In this document: piece by piece, positions 51,964-60,540 of the stretch
Layout of the letters: every line of letters begins with the position of its first letter
How positions within the stretch are numbered: position 1 is the stretch's first letter
DNA from: Streptomyces mangrovi
GTDB lineage: Bacteria > Actinomycetota > Actinomycetes > Streptomycetales > Streptomycetaceae
Assembly: GCF_900114215.1 (NCBI RefSeq)
Contig: NZ_FOSG01000006.1
Coordinates: forward strand, 186,001-250,000
Length of the DNA stretch: 64,000 bases
Reading direction: 5' to 3'
Notes under the pieces: generated by a model
Told to the model about the DNA's origin: nothing
The model's input: only the letters and a program-made list of their open reading frames with translations
The model's database searches: none
Made by a program: the position numbers and the translations under genes

Positions 51964-51996
51964 CCGGCTCGCCCGCCCCCGGGGCGGGCGAGCCGG
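51964..51996 (+). terminator. Hairpin terminator after hmp
   Basis: A perfect 16-bp stem, CCGGCTCGCCCGCCCC with its complement around one base, lies 12 bp past the hmp stop. It is the main element of the 312-bp gap 51953-52264, which also holds the pseudogene described next. Confidence 0.82.
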
Positions 51997-52036
51997 ATCA
52001 CACCCCGCTGCGCGGCGGGCGCGGTAGGCGCTGACC

Positions 52037-52213
52037 ATGTATCCCCGTGACATCGAGAAGTGCCCGCGTCCCTGGGCGCAGGAGCGGTACCGGCGGATCG
52101 TCCGATGGAGGTCGCCCGGAAACGGCGGGCATTTCCCGTCGCCGGAGGTTCCCGGGTATTTCGTCGAAGACCCGCGAGAAGGCCTCGCGGCAGTACTGGC
52201 CGCCAGTCGGTGA
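52037..52213 (+). pseudogene. Epoxide hydrolase C-terminal remnant
   Basis: An open frame of 58 codons reads YPRDIEKCPRPWAQERYRRI then GGHFPSPEVPGYFVEDPREGL, which matches the C-terminal end of epoxide-hydrolase-type alpha/beta hydrolases, including the His in GGHFP. The rest of the enzyme is missing: no oxyanion or nucleophile motifs are found upstream. It is probably a deletion remnant beside hmp. Confidence 0.72.
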
Positions 52214-52264
52214 ACGCGACTCGGCGCCCCGGCCCCCGCGCTTCCGGCCCGGGCCGCCGCGCCC

Positions 52265-52918
52265 TCAGCGCGCGGCGGCCGAGGACCTCAGGGCGGCGAT
52301 CACCTCCTCGTCGCCGACCTGGTGGAAGTCCTCGTACCACTGCCCGACCCCCTGGAAGGACGGCGGCGTCTCCAGGCACACCAGGCGGTCGGTCACCTGC
52401 TCCAGCGCCGCTGCCGCCTGCACGGAGGAGACCGGGACGGCCAGGATCAGCAGCTTCGGCTCCAGGATGCGGGCGGCGTGCAGCGCGGCGCGCGCGGTGA
52501 CGCCGGTGGCCAGCCCGTCGTCGACGACGATCACCGTGCGGCCCCGCAGCTCCAGGGCGGGACGGCCGCCGCGGTACAGGTGCTCGCGGCGGCGCAGCTC
52601 CGCCCGCTCCCGCTCGACCTGCCCGGTCAGGTCCCCAGGCGTCAGGCCGAGCATCCGCAGGGACTGCTCGTCGAACAGCGGTGGTCCCTCGCCCGCTATC
52701 GCCCCGATGCCGAACTCCGGGTTGAACGGCGCGCCGATCTTGCGGGCGACCAGTACGTCCAGCGGCGCGTGCAGCGCGCGGGCGACCTCCTCGCCGACGG
52801 GGACGCCGCCCCGGGGGAGGGCCAGCACCAGCGGGTCGCCGATCTCCCCGGCGCGCCGGAGGTCCCGCAGCGGCTCGGCGAGCATCCGGCCCGCCTGCGT
52901 GCGGTCGTGGAAGCGCAT
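52265..52918 (-). CDS. Phosphoribosyltransferase family protein
   Basis: This 217-residue protein has the type I PRTase core: ALPRGGVPVGEEVARAL near residue 35 and the PRPP-binding loop VIVVDDGLATGVTARAAL near 125. Members with this layout are often next to, or fused with, dienelactone-hydrolase-like proteins, and the following gene encodes one. The substrate is unknown. Confidence 0.9.
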   Translation of the reverse strand: MRFHDRTQAGRMLAEPLRDLRRAGEIGDPLVLALPRGGVPVGEEVARALHAPLDVLVARKIGAPFNPEFGIGAIAGEGPPLFDEQSLRMLGLTPGDLTGQVERERAELRRREHLYRGGRPALELRGRTVIVVDDGLATGVTARAALHAARILEPKLLILAVPVSSVQAAAALEQVTDRLVCLETPPSFQGVGQWYEDFHQVGDEEVIAALRSSAAAR

Positions 52919-53003
52919 GATCCGTCTCCCTTCGCTTCCCTGCGTCCCTGCCGCGCGGAGACCGGAGGCCGGTGCGGCAGCGGTACGGCGGCGGCGGGAG
53001 GGG

Positions 53004-53666
53004 TCACCGGGGCACCGTCTCCCGGGTCATCCGGACGAACCAGTCGCGGGCCGCGGCGGCGGCCCGGTCGAGGGTGCCGGGCTCCTCGAACAGATGGGTG
53101 GCGTCGGGCACCACGTGCACCGTGCACGGGGCCGACAGCCGTGAGGCCGCCTGCTCGTTCAGCCGCAGCACCTCGTGGTCCTCGCCGCCGACGATCAGCA
53201 GGACGGGCGCGGAGACCCGGTCCAGGGCACCGCCCGCGAGGTCGGGCCTGCCGCCCCGGGAGACCACGGCCCGCACCCGACCGGGCTGCTCGGCCGCGGC
53301 CACCAGGGCCGCGGCGGCGCCGGTGCTGGCCCCGAACAGGCCGATCGGCAGCCGGGCGGTGTCCGGGCGGCCGCCGAGCCAGTCGACGGCCGCCGCCAGG
53401 CGACGCGCGAGGAGGGGGATGTCGAAGCGGTACTCGGCGGTGACCGTGTCCGTCCGCTCCTCGTCCTCGGTGAGCAGGTCGAACAGCAGCGTGCCCAGTC
53501 CGGCGTCCCGCAGGACCCCGGCCACCGCCCGGTTGCGCGGGCTGTGCCGGGAGCTGCCGCTGCCGTGGGCGAAGGCCACGACGCCGCGGGCCCCGTCGGG
53601 CACGGTGAGGTCCCCGGTCAGGGCGGCTCCTGCGTCGGTCGGGATCCTCGGTGTCCGGGGAATCAT
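53004..53666 (-). CDS. Dienelactone-hydrolase-like alpha/beta hydrolase
   Basis: This 220-residue hydrolase has FAHGSGSSRHSPRN (oxyanion region) near residue 32, nucleophile GASTGAAAAL near 115, LIVGGEDHEVL near 160 and the catalytic His in DATHLFEEPG near 190. It lies 85 bp upstream of the phosphoribosyltransferase gene on the same strand, a combination seen repeatedly in actinobacteria. ATG at 53666 begins the family N-terminus; the frame stays open further upstream only as antisense. Confidence 0.9.
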   Translation of the reverse strand: MIPRTPRIPTDAGAALTGDLTVPDGARGVVAFAHGSGSSRHSPRNRAVAGVLRDAGLGTLLFDLLTEDEERTDTVTAEYRFDIPLLARRLAAAVDWLGGRPDTARLPIGLFGASTGAAAALVAAAEQPGRVRAVVSRGGRPDLAGGALDRVSAPVLLIVGGEDHEVLRLNEQAASRLSAPCTVHVVPDATHLFEEPGTLDRAAAAARDWFVRMTRETVPR

Positions 53667-53773
53667 CGGCCGCCTCCCGTGCTGTGGGGATCGGTGCGCC
53701 GCCGGGGTACCCGCCGGCCGCGGCGGTATGCGTCCGGGAGCGGGGCGGCGCGCCCCCGGCGGGTCCCCGCGCC

Positions 53774-55078
53774 CTACCGGCGCGCTCCGCCCGCCGGCTC
53801 CCGTTCTTCTCGCGGCTGCCCGGTCTCCCCGGCGTCCTCGGGGCCGAACAGCGAGATCGAGCCGTACCGGCCGTCGTAGCCGGACTCGCGCCGTACCCGG
53901 TGGGCGCGCAGCCGCTCGATCGCCTCGGCCGTCTCCGGCTCGCCCGCCTGGCGCACCCGGTCCACCGGCATCTGGAGCAGCAGCGGCAGCTCGGGTCCCA
54001 GTGCGGCGGTCAGGCTCTCCAGGGCGCGTTCGACGGTCCTGGTCTTCGGCCCGACCCCGAGGACCTCGCCCGCGATCTCCGGCAGCGGGACGATCTTCAG
54101 GGCCTCGCCGCCGGTGGACGGCCTCCGCCCGGGGGTGCGGTCGGCCAGCTCCTCGACCCGGTGGAGCACACCGACGGTCGGTTTCCTGCCGCACACCGGG
54201 CACCTGCCGCCGCGCGCCCTGGTCTCGGCCGGTTCCAGCCGCACCCCGCAGGCGCGGTGCCCGTCCAGGTGGTACTTGCCCGCCTCCGGGTACAGGTCCA
54301 CGGTGCCGGCGTACCCCTGGCCGGTCTCCAGGGCGCGGCGGATCGCGAAGTAGTCCACCTCGGTGTTGAACACGGTGGCGTTGCGGCCCAGGACGGGCGG
54401 GGAGTGCGCGTCCGAGTGGCTGACCAGCCGCAGGCGGTCCAGCGAGGAGACCCGCCAGTTCATCTCCGGATCCGAGGACAGACCCGTCTCCAGGGCGAAG
54501 ACGTGGCCGGCCAGGTCGCCGTAGCACTCGTCCACGCCGTCGAAGCCGGACTTCGAGCCGAGGACGCCGAACCAGGGCGTCCAGGCGTGCGCGGGGACCA
54601 GGTAGGCGCCCTCGCCGCAGGACAGGACGGCCTCCAGCAGGTCGCGGGAGTCCACCGCCAGGGCCGGCCGCCCGTCCGAGGCGAGGTCGCCGTACGGGGA
54701 CAGGGTGCGGGCCAGGCGCCCGGCCGCGTCGAAGTCCGGCGCGTAGCACAGGTGGTGGATCCTGCGGCCCCGGCCGCCGCGCCGGTAGTTGGTGGCGACC
54801 TCCACCTGGAGCAGGAAGCGCAGCGGGCCGCGGCAGACCGGTGGCAGGTCCTCCAGCACCTCGCGGTCGAGGTCGTCGCGCAGCCGGAACAGTCCCGGCT
54901 CCGCGGGCACCAGCGACTCGCGCAGCGCCTTTGCCCACACGGGGTGGAGGAAGTCGCCGGTGCCCAGCACGGTGATGCCCTTGCGCCGCGCCCACCAGGC
55001 CAGGTGAGGCAGATCGCTGTTGCGGCTGCACGCCCTGCTGTACCGGGAGTGCACGTGCAGGTCGGCGTAGTAGCGCAT
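53774..55078 (-). CDS. EndoQ-like PHP-domain DNA repair nuclease
   Basis: This 434-residue protein starts YYADLHVHSRYSRACS, the metal-binding opening of PHP domains, and continues LGTGDFLHPVWAKAL, LLQVEVATNYRR, VPAHAWTPWFGVLGSKSGFD and LVSHSDAHSPPVLGR. A four-Cys zinc site is present in CGVRLEPAE and CPVCGRKP near residue 285. This order matches endonuclease Q, which cuts 5' of uracil, hypoxanthine and abasic sites. ATG at 55078 starts the domain directly; an ATG 33 bp upstream adds only Arg/Pro residues. Confidence 0.9.
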   Translation of the reverse strand: MRYYADLHVHSRYSRACSRNSDLPHLAWWARRKGITVLGTGDFLHPVWAKALRESLVPAEPGLFRLRDDLDREVLEDLPPVCRGPLRFLLQVEVATNYRRGGRGRRIHHLCYAPDFDAAGRLARTLSPYGDLASDGRPALAVDSRDLLEAVLSCGEGAYLVPAHAWTPWFGVLGSKSGFDGVDECYGDLAGHVFALETGLSSDPEMNWRVSSLDRLRLVSHSDAHSPPVLGRNATVFNTEVDYFAIRRALETGQGYAGTVDLYPEAGKYHLDGHRACGVRLEPAETRARGGRCPVCGRKPTVGVLHRVEELADRTPGRRPSTGGEALKIVPLPEIAGEVLGVGPKTRTVERALESLTAALGPELPLLLQMPVDRVRQAGEPETAEAIERLRAHRVRRESGYDGRYGSISLFGPEDAGETGQPREEREPAGGARR

Positions 55079-55208
55079 GTATCCACGCGTGCCCGGGAAG
55101 CGCGGCGGCATGACGGAAGGCGCCCAGGGGGTGCGCAGGGGCGCGGACGGGGCCGCGGGCCGGGCGCGGTGCGGGCCGGTGCTAGGTTGGCCGTGGCGCC
55201 CCCGCGCC

Positions 55209-55247
55209 CCGGACGAGCGCGTCGTACCCGGCAGGACAAGACGGCGC
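55209..55247 (+). ncRNA. Guanidine-III riboswitch (ykkC-III)
   Basis: This 39-nt stretch matches the guanidine-III aptamer almost base for base. CCGGACGAG opens it, then CGTACCCGG closes the first stem, and AGGACAAGACGGCGC forms the pseudoknot strand that encloses guanidinium. It lies 44 bp upstream of an SMR exporter gene, the normal position. The pseudoknot is followed by the ribosome-binding region, so ligand-dependent exposure of the GGAGG site is the likely mechanism. Confidence 0.93.
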
Positions 55248-55290
55248 AGGTCATACGCAGCAAAGCGGCATCATCTGCGGAGGTCACGTC

Positions 55291-55605
55291 ATGGCGTGGG
55301 TCGTACTGGTCGTATCGGGGCTCCTGGAGGCGGTGTGGGCCGCGGCGCTCTCGGCGTCGCAGGGCCTGACCCGGCTCAGGCCCAGTGTGCTGTTCGTCGT
55401 CGCCCTCGCCCTCAGCATGGGCGGCCTGGCCTACGCGATGCGCGGCATCCCCATCGGCACCGGGTACGCGGTGTGGGTCGGGATCGGGGCCGTGTGCACG
55501 GCGCTGTACGGGATGGTCGCGCTGGGCGATCCCGTCTCCGCCGGGCGTGTGCTCTGCCTGGTGCTGATCGTCGCCGGTGTCGTGGGCCTGAAGATCCTGG
55601 AGTGA
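55291..55605 (+). CDS. sugE: SMR-family guanidinium exporter (SugE/Gdx)
   Basis: This 104-residue protein has four hydrophobic segments and the SugE pattern: WVVLVVSGLLEAVWAAALSASQG with the essential Glu13, then AMRGIPIGTGYAVWVGIGAVCTALYGM. SugE/Gdx exports guanidinium in exchange for protons. The guanidine-III riboswitch upstream fixes its substrate well. The ATG at 55291 follows GCGGAGGTCACGTC, and a perfect terminator follows the stop. Confidence 0.95.
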   Translation: MAWVVLVVSGLLEAVWAAALSASQGLTRLRPSVLFVVALALSMGGLAYAMRGIPIGTGYAVWVGIGAVCTALYGMVALGDPVSAGRVLCLVLIVAGVVGLKILE

Positions 55606-55606
55606 G

Positions 55607-55645
55607 CGCGGTGGGTCCCGGCCGGGCGGGCCGGGACCCACCGCG
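55607..55645. terminator. Bidirectional hairpin terminator
   Basis: A perfect 17-bp stem (55607-55623 with 55629-55645) closes a GGGCG loop between sugE and the convergent small basic gene. Confidence 0.88.
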
Positions 55646-55662
55646 ACGGTCCGGAGCGGTCC

Positions 55663-55851
55663 TCAGCGGGATGTGTCGTCCTTGCCGGTGGAGCCCTTCT
55701 TCCGCCAGGTGCGCCCGGCGCGCCCGGTCGTGGCCGGATCGACCCGCCCCTTGGCGGTCTCGCCGGACAGATGGCGGACGTGCTCCCTGGCGACCTGCCT
55801 GAGTCGCCTGTCCTTCTCGTGCTGCTCTTCCTTGTGGCGGCGTTTGAACAT
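55663..55851 (-). CDS. Small basic protein of unknown function
   Basis: This 62-residue protein is rich in Lys, Arg, His and Glu (FKRRHKEEQHEKDRRLRQVAREHVRHLSGETAKGR) with no hydrophobic segment. I do not recognise a family. ATG at 55851 follows GAGGCACC. Codon use fits a real gene, but a small, charged, low-complexity product of this kind remains a modest call. Confidence 0.6.
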   Translation of the reverse strand: MFKRRHKEEQHEKDRRLRQVAREHVRHLSGETAKGRVDPATTGRAGRTWRKKGSTGKDDTSR

Positions 55852-56038
55852 GGTGCCTCGCTCCCTGCCTCGTACGGGCTGCCCGTGCGGGCCGTACGTG
55901 TGGGCTGTACGAGCAGCCCGTTGTGGGCTTTGCGCGCTACGCGGTTCCCCGCTCCCGGGTGTCCATGCCTGCCGGGTGGGGAGCAGCGGGAGGGGGGAGC
56001 CGGAATAGGGAGGGAAGCCCGGCTGTTCGGTAAAGTAA

Positions 56039-56050
56039 TTGAACAATCAA
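56039..56050. promoter_or_regulatory. MarR-type operator candidate
   Basis: TTGAACAATCAA, a TTGA-N4-TCAA dyad inside an unusually AT-rich stretch (TAAAGTAATTG), lies just upstream of the flavin monooxygenase gene. It resembles MarR-family sites. No regulator gene is adjacent. Confidence 0.45.
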
Positions 56051-56060
56051 CCATCGGGAT

Positions 56061-57191
56061 GTGAGCGCAGTGCAGTTCGGAATCTTCACCGTGGGCGACG
56101 TCACCCCGGACCCGACCACGGGCCGGACGCCCACCGAGCACGAACGCATCAAGGCCATGGTCGCCATCGCGCTCAAGGCCGAGGAGGTGGGCCTGGACGT
56201 CTTCGCCACCGGCGAGCACCACAACCCGCCCTTCGTGCCCTCCTCGCCGACGACCATGCTCGGCTGGATCGCCGCCCGCACCGAGCGCCTGATCCTGTCC
56301 ACCTCCACCACCCTGATCACCACCAACGACCCGGTCAAGATCGCGGAGGACTTCGCGATGCTCCAGCACCTGGCCGACGGGCGCGTGGACGTGATGCTGG
56401 GACGGGGCAACACCGGACCGGTCTATCCCTGGTTCGGGCAGGACATCCGTCAGGGCATCCCGCTGGCGATCGAGAACTACGCGCTGCTGCACAAGCTGTG
56501 GCGCGAGGACGTGGTGGACTGGCAGGGCCGCTTCCGCACCCCCCTGCAGGGCTTCACCTCCACCCCGCGTCCGCTCGACGGCGCCCCGCCGTTCGTCTGG
56601 CACGGCTCCATCCGCTCCCCGGAGATCGCCGAGCAGGCCGCCTACTACGGCGACGGCTTCTTCCACAACAACATCTTCTGGAACAAGGAGCACACCCAGC
56701 GCATGGTCTCCCTGTACCGGGAGCGCTACGCCCACTACGGCCACGGCACCGCCGAGCAGGCGATCGTCGGCCTCGGCGGCCAGGTGTTCATGCGGCGCAA
56801 CTCCCAGGACGCCGTCCGCGAGTTCCGCCCCTACTTCGACAACGCGCCCGTCTACGGACACGGGCCGTCGCTGGAGGAGTTCACCGAGCAGACCCCGCTG
56901 ACGGTGGGCAGCCCGCAGCAGGTCGTCGAGAAGACCCTCGCCTTCCGCGACTACGCCGGCGACTACCAGCGCCAGCTCTTCCTGATGGACCACGCCGGGC
57001 TGCCGCTGAAGACGGTGCTGGAGCAGATCGACATGCTCGGCGAGGAGGTCGTGCCCGTGCTGCGCGAGGAGTTCGCCGCCAGGCGTCCCGCGCAGGTGCC
57101 GGACGCCCCCACGCACGCCTCCCTCCTCGCCCGCCGTGAGACGGGGGCCGAGGCGGGAGCGGAAGCCGCGGCCCCCGGCGCCACGGCCTGA
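56061..57191 (+). CDS. LLM-class flavin-dependent monooxygenase (CE1758-like)
   Basis: This 376-residue TIM-barrel enzyme belongs to the luciferase-like monooxygenases: FGIFTVGDVTPDP at the start, FATGEHHNPPFVPSSP with the typical His near residue 52, and VMLGRGNTGPVYPWFG near 112. It uses reduced FMN and oxygen. The FMN reductase gene follows 85 bp later, and this pairing matches the CE1758/CE1759 families. The substrate is unknown. GTG at 56061 or at 56070 could start the protein. Confidence 0.9.
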   Translation: MSAVQFGIFTVGDVTPDPTTGRTPTEHERIKAMVAIALKAEEVGLDVFATGEHHNPPFVPSSPTTMLGWIAARTERLILSTSTTLITTNDPVKIAEDFAMLQHLADGRVDVMLGRGNTGPVYPWFGQDIRQGIPLAIENYALLHKLWREDVVDWQGRFRTPLQGFTSTPRPLDGAPPFVWHGSIRSPEIAEQAAYYGDGFFHNNIFWNKEHTQRMVSLYRERYAHYGHGTAEQAIVGLGGQVFMRRNSQDAVREFRPYFDNAPVYGHGPSLEEFTEQTPLTVGSPQQVVEKTLAFRDYAGDYQRQLFLMDHAGLPLKTVLEQIDMLGEEVVPVLREEFAARRPAQVPDAPTHASLLARRETGAEAGAEAAAPGATA

Positions 57192-57276
57192 CACGGCCTG
57201 GCACGGCCACCGCACCCCTTCCGGACCCCGCCGGGCACACCGGACGCCCCCGTACAGGACTCGTAGGAGCACAACC

Positions 57277-57978
57277 ATGGAACCCATCCGGATCACGGCC
57301 GTCTCCGCCGGTCTCGGCCGCCCCTCCTCCACCCGCCTGCTCGCCGACCGGCTGGCGCAGGCGGTCCGGCGGCATCTGGAGGGCGGGGAGCGCCCGGTGG
57401 AGGTACGGGTGGTGGAACTGCGCGACCTGGCCACCGACATCGCCCACAACCTGGTCACCGGCTTCCCCGGTCCCGCCCTGGCCGAGGCGGTCGGGGCGGT
57501 GACGGGGGCGGACGGCCTGATAGCGGTCACCCCCGTCTTCACCGCCTCCTACAGCGGCCTGTTCAAGTCCTTCTTCGACGTCATCGACAACACCGCGCTG
57601 CACGGCAAGCCGGTCCTGATGGCCGCGACCGGCGGCACGCCGCGGCACTCCCTGGTCATCGAGCACGCCATGCGCCCGATGTTCGCCTACCTGCGGGCGG
57701 TCACCGTCCCCACCGCCGTCTACGCCGCCTCCGAGGACTGGGGCGGTGTGGACGAGAGGGTGGGCGAGCTGTCGGCCCGCATCGAGCGGGCGGGGGAGGA
57801 GCTGGCGGAATTGGCCGGGGTCCGGCCGAGGCCCGCCGCGAGGGCCGCCGCGGCGGGTACGGACGACGTCAACGACGCGACCGACGCGACCGAGACGGCC
57901 GGCGTGGCCGACGGGAGCGGGCGGACGGAGACCGTCGTCCCCTTCGCCCGGCACCTGGCCGCCCTCGGTCTGGACTGA
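57277..57978 (+). CDS. NAD(P)H-dependent FMN reductase (CE1759-like)
   Basis: This 233-residue flavodoxin-fold reductase has ITAVSAGLGRPSSTRLLADRL near residue 5 for the FMN phosphate, TPVFTASYSGLFKSFFDVID near 88 and ATGGTPRHSL near 118. It supplies reduced FMN to the preceding monooxygenase. ATG at 57277 follows TAGGAGCACAACC. A low-complexity Ala/Asp/Thr insert near residue 195 precedes the last helix. Confidence 0.92.
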   Translation: MEPIRITAVSAGLGRPSSTRLLADRLAQAVRRHLEGGERPVEVRVVELRDLATDIAHNLVTGFPGPALAEAVGAVTGADGLIAVTPVFTASYSGLFKSFFDVIDNTALHGKPVLMAATGGTPRHSLVIEHAMRPMFAYLRAVTVPTAVYAASEDWGGVDERVGELSARIERAGEELAELAGVRPRPAARAAAAGTDDVNDATDATETAGVADGSGRTETVVPFARHLAALGLD

Positions 57979-58171
57979 TCCGCCCGCGCCCCGGCGGCCC
58001 CGAGGAGGCGGGCGGGGCCGCCGGGCGTACGGGTGCCGGGGCGCGGAAGCGGGTAGGCGTCCGGTTCCCGCGCCCCGTCGCCCGGGAGCCGGTGAACCGA
58101 GAGCCGGCGAGTCGGCGAACCGGACGGCCGGGGTGCCCGAGCCCCAGGCGCCCGAGAGGAAGACAGCCCCC

Positions 58172-59221
58172 ATGACGACCAGCGTCGGCAACCCCGGCAG
58201 CACGACAGCCGAGTACAAGAGGTCCCCGAGCCACTTCACCGACCGCATCACGGCCGACGGCGCCGACGGCTGGCCGGTCGAGGCCGGACGGTACCGGCTG
58301 GTGGTCAGCCGGGCCTGTCCCTGGGCGAGCCGGGCCCTGGTGGTGCGGCGGCTGCTCGGCCTGGAGGACGCGATCTCCCTGGCGGTCACCGACCCCCTGC
58401 AGGACGAGCGGAGCTGGCGCTTCACCCTGGACCCGGACGGCCGGGACCCGGTGCTGGGCATCGCCTTCCTCGGCGAGGCGTACGCCGCCCGCGAGCCCGG
58501 CTACGACGGCGGCATCAGCGTTCCGGCGGTCGTCGACGTCCCCAGCGGCGCGCTCGTCACCAACGACTATCCGCGCATCACGCTCGACCTGGCCACCGAG
58601 TGGACCGCGCTGCACCGCGACGGCGCGCCCGACCTGTACCCCGAGCCGCTGCGCGACGAGATCGACGCGGTGATGGAGGACGTCTACCGCAATCTGAACA
58701 ACGGCGTGTACCTGGCCGGGTTCGCCAAGAGCGAGCGGGCCTACGAACGCGCCTACCGCGACCTCTTCGCCTGCTGGGACCGGCTCTCCGAGCGCCTGGC
58801 CGGCCGCCGTTACCTGGTGGGGGACACCATCACCGAGGCCGACGTGCGGCTGTTCACCACCCTGGTGCGCTTCGACGCGGTCTACCACAACCACTTCAAG
58901 TGCAACCGCAACAAGCTGACCGAGGACCCGGTGCTGTGGGCCTACGCCCGCGACCTCTTCCAGACCCCCGGCTTCGGCGACACGGTCGACTTCGACCACA
59001 TCAAGCGCCACTACTACCAGGTGCACACCGACATCAACCCCACCCAGATCGTGCCGCTGGGCCCGGACCCGTCCGGGTGGCTGACCCCGCACCACCGCGA
59101 GGAGCTGGGCGGGCGGCCCTTCGGCGACGGGACCCCGCCCGGCCCGCCGCCCGCGGCGGAGGAGATCCCCGCCCCGGGCCGGACCGGCGCCGGATCCGGA
59201 AGTGGCGTCGGCGGGGCGTGA
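58172..59221 (+). CDS. Glutathionyl-hydroquinone-reductase-like thiol transferase (ECM4/YqjG family)
   Basis: This 349-residue protein has the family's thioredoxin-like domain with the catalytic Cys in SRACPWASRALV near residue 49 and PAVVDVPSGALVTNDYPRI near 121. The helical GST domain (about 155-300) has YLVGDTITEADVRLFTTLVRFDAVYHNHFKCNRNKL. Homologues reduce S-glutathionyl hydroquinones. Actinomycetes use mycothiol, so the true donor is probably different. A disordered Gly/Pro tail of about 40 residues follows the domain. Confidence 0.9.
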   Translation: MTTSVGNPGSTTAEYKRSPSHFTDRITADGADGWPVEAGRYRLVVSRACPWASRALVVRRLLGLEDAISLAVTDPLQDERSWRFTLDPDGRDPVLGIAFLGEAYAAREPGYDGGISVPAVVDVPSGALVTNDYPRITLDLATEWTALHRDGAPDLYPEPLRDEIDAVMEDVYRNLNNGVYLAGFAKSERAYERAYRDLFACWDRLSERLAGRRYLVGDTITEADVRLFTTLVRFDAVYHNHFKCNRNKLTEDPVLWAYARDLFQTPGFGDTVDFDHIKRHYYQVHTDINPTQIVPLGPDPSGWLTPHHREELGGRPFGDGTPPGPPPAAEEIPAPGRTGAGSGSGVGGA

Positions 59222-59309
59222 AACCGGGCGCCTGGCCGGGTTCCCCGGGGCCTGTGCGGGTACTGCGGCGGGGACTCAGGACGATCGCAGGCACCGATGT
59301 GGGAAACGG

Positions 59310-60320
59310 GTGGTCACCGTGCTCGCCGGACGGCTGGACGTGAAGACGCGCGCCTTCTCGGTGGAGGAGGTGCCCACCCCGCGCCCGGGGCCGGGGGAGG
59401 CGCTGGTCAAGGTGGAGGCCGCGGGGGTCTGCCTGTCGGACGTGCACCTGATCGACGGCACGCTCACCCCGCTGTACCTGTCCGGGGACACCGTCACCCT
59501 CGGCCACGAGGTCGCGGGCGTCGTCGCCGAACCGGGCGCGGGCGTGACCCGGTGGCGGCCGGGGCAGCGCGTCCTGCTCCAGGCCGGGGAGGAGCGGGAC
59601 GGGGTGGTGTGGACCCGCGGCGTGGACTACGACGGCGGCTGGGCCGAGTACGCGGTGGCGACCGGGTCGACGCTGGTGGAGATCCCGGACGAGCTGCCCT
59701 TCGAGCAGGCCGCGATCATCCCGGACGCGGTGTCCACCCCGTGGGCCGCCATCACCGCCACCGCCCGCACCGAGCCCGCGCGCCCGGCCGGCGTCTGGGG
59801 CGCGGGCGGTCTGGGCGTGCACGGTGTGCAACTGCTGCGCCTGGTGGGCGCCGCGCCGATCATCGCGGTCGACCCCCTGCCCGAGGCGCGCGAGCGGGCC
59901 CTGGCCTTCGGTGCCGACCTGGTCTTCCCCCCGGACGACCCCGAGCTGCCGGCCCGGGTGCGGGGGGAGACCGGCGGGGCCGGGCTGGCCTTCGCCTTCG
60001 ACTTCGCCGGGGTGCCGGCGGTGCGGGAGCAGGCGGTGCGTTGCCTGGGACCGGGCGGCAGGCTGGTGCTGGTGGGGCTCACCGACCAGCCGCTGACCAT
60101 CACCGACGGCACCGCCTTCAGCTACTTCCAGCAGCAGGTGCTGGGCCACTACGGCTCGTCCGACGAGCATGTGGTGCAGCTCGTCGAACTGGTGCGGCGG
60201 CACCGGCTGGACTTCTCGCGGTCGGTCAGCGGGGTGCTGCCGCTGGCGGAGGCGCGGGAGGCGGTGGACCGGCTGCTGCGCAAGGAGGGCAACCCGGTCC
60301 GGCTGATCCTGCGCCCGTGA
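59310..60320 (+). CDS. Zinc-type alcohol dehydrogenase-like protein (MDR)
   Basis: This 336-residue MDR-superfamily enzyme has VKVEAAGVCLSDVHLIDG near residue 35 with the catalytic Cys, LGHEVAGVV near 65, and the NAD(P) Rossmann GVWGAGGLGVHGVQL near 155. The structural-zinc Cys cluster is not evident in the loop after the first His. The substrate is unknown. GTG at 59310 is chosen because the family N-terminus begins there; an in-frame start at 59202 would overlap the previous gene. Confidence 0.88.
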   Translation: MVTVLAGRLDVKTRAFSVEEVPTPRPGPGEALVKVEAAGVCLSDVHLIDGTLTPLYLSGDTVTLGHEVAGVVAEPGAGVTRWRPGQRVLLQAGEERDGVVWTRGVDYDGGWAEYAVATGSTLVEIPDELPFEQAAIIPDAVSTPWAAITATARTEPARPAGVWGAGGLGVHGVQLLRLVGAAPIIAVDPLPEARERALAFGADLVFPPDDPELPARVRGETGGAGLAFAFDFAGVPAVREQAVRCLGPGGRLVLVGLTDQPLTITDGTAFSYFQQQVLGHYGSSDEHVVQLVELVRRHRLDFSRSVSGVLPLAEAREAVDRLLRKEGNPVRLILRP

Positions 60321-60388
60321 CGCGGCACCGTTGAGGCGTCGTTGAGGCGGCGGCGGGGCGGCGGCACGGGTCGTGCGAAAGATGGGCG

Positions 60389-60429
60389 CCGGCGCCGGGC
60401 AGGGTCTCGTCTCTCCTGCCCGGCGCCGG
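60389..60429. terminator. Hairpin terminator
   Basis: A perfect 15-bp stem (60389-60403 with 60415-60429) surrounds an 11-nt loop in the gap between the convergent dehydrogenase and snapalysin genes. Confidence 0.78.
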
Positions 60430-60506
60430 AGTGGGGCCGCCGGACCGGCGTCCGTGGGGGGAGAAAACGCCGGGCCGGCGGGCGGCCGCGCCGGTCGGCG
60501 GCCCTC

Positions 60507-60524
60507 CGGTGAGCCGGCTCACCG
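60507..60524. terminator. Palindrome just past the snapalysin gene
   Basis: CGGTGAGCCGGCTCACCG is a perfect 18-bp palindrome, 16 bp past the snapalysin stop on the minus strand. It may assist termination of that gene. Confidence 0.45.
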
Positions 60525-60540
60525 AAGAACCGCCCTGTCG

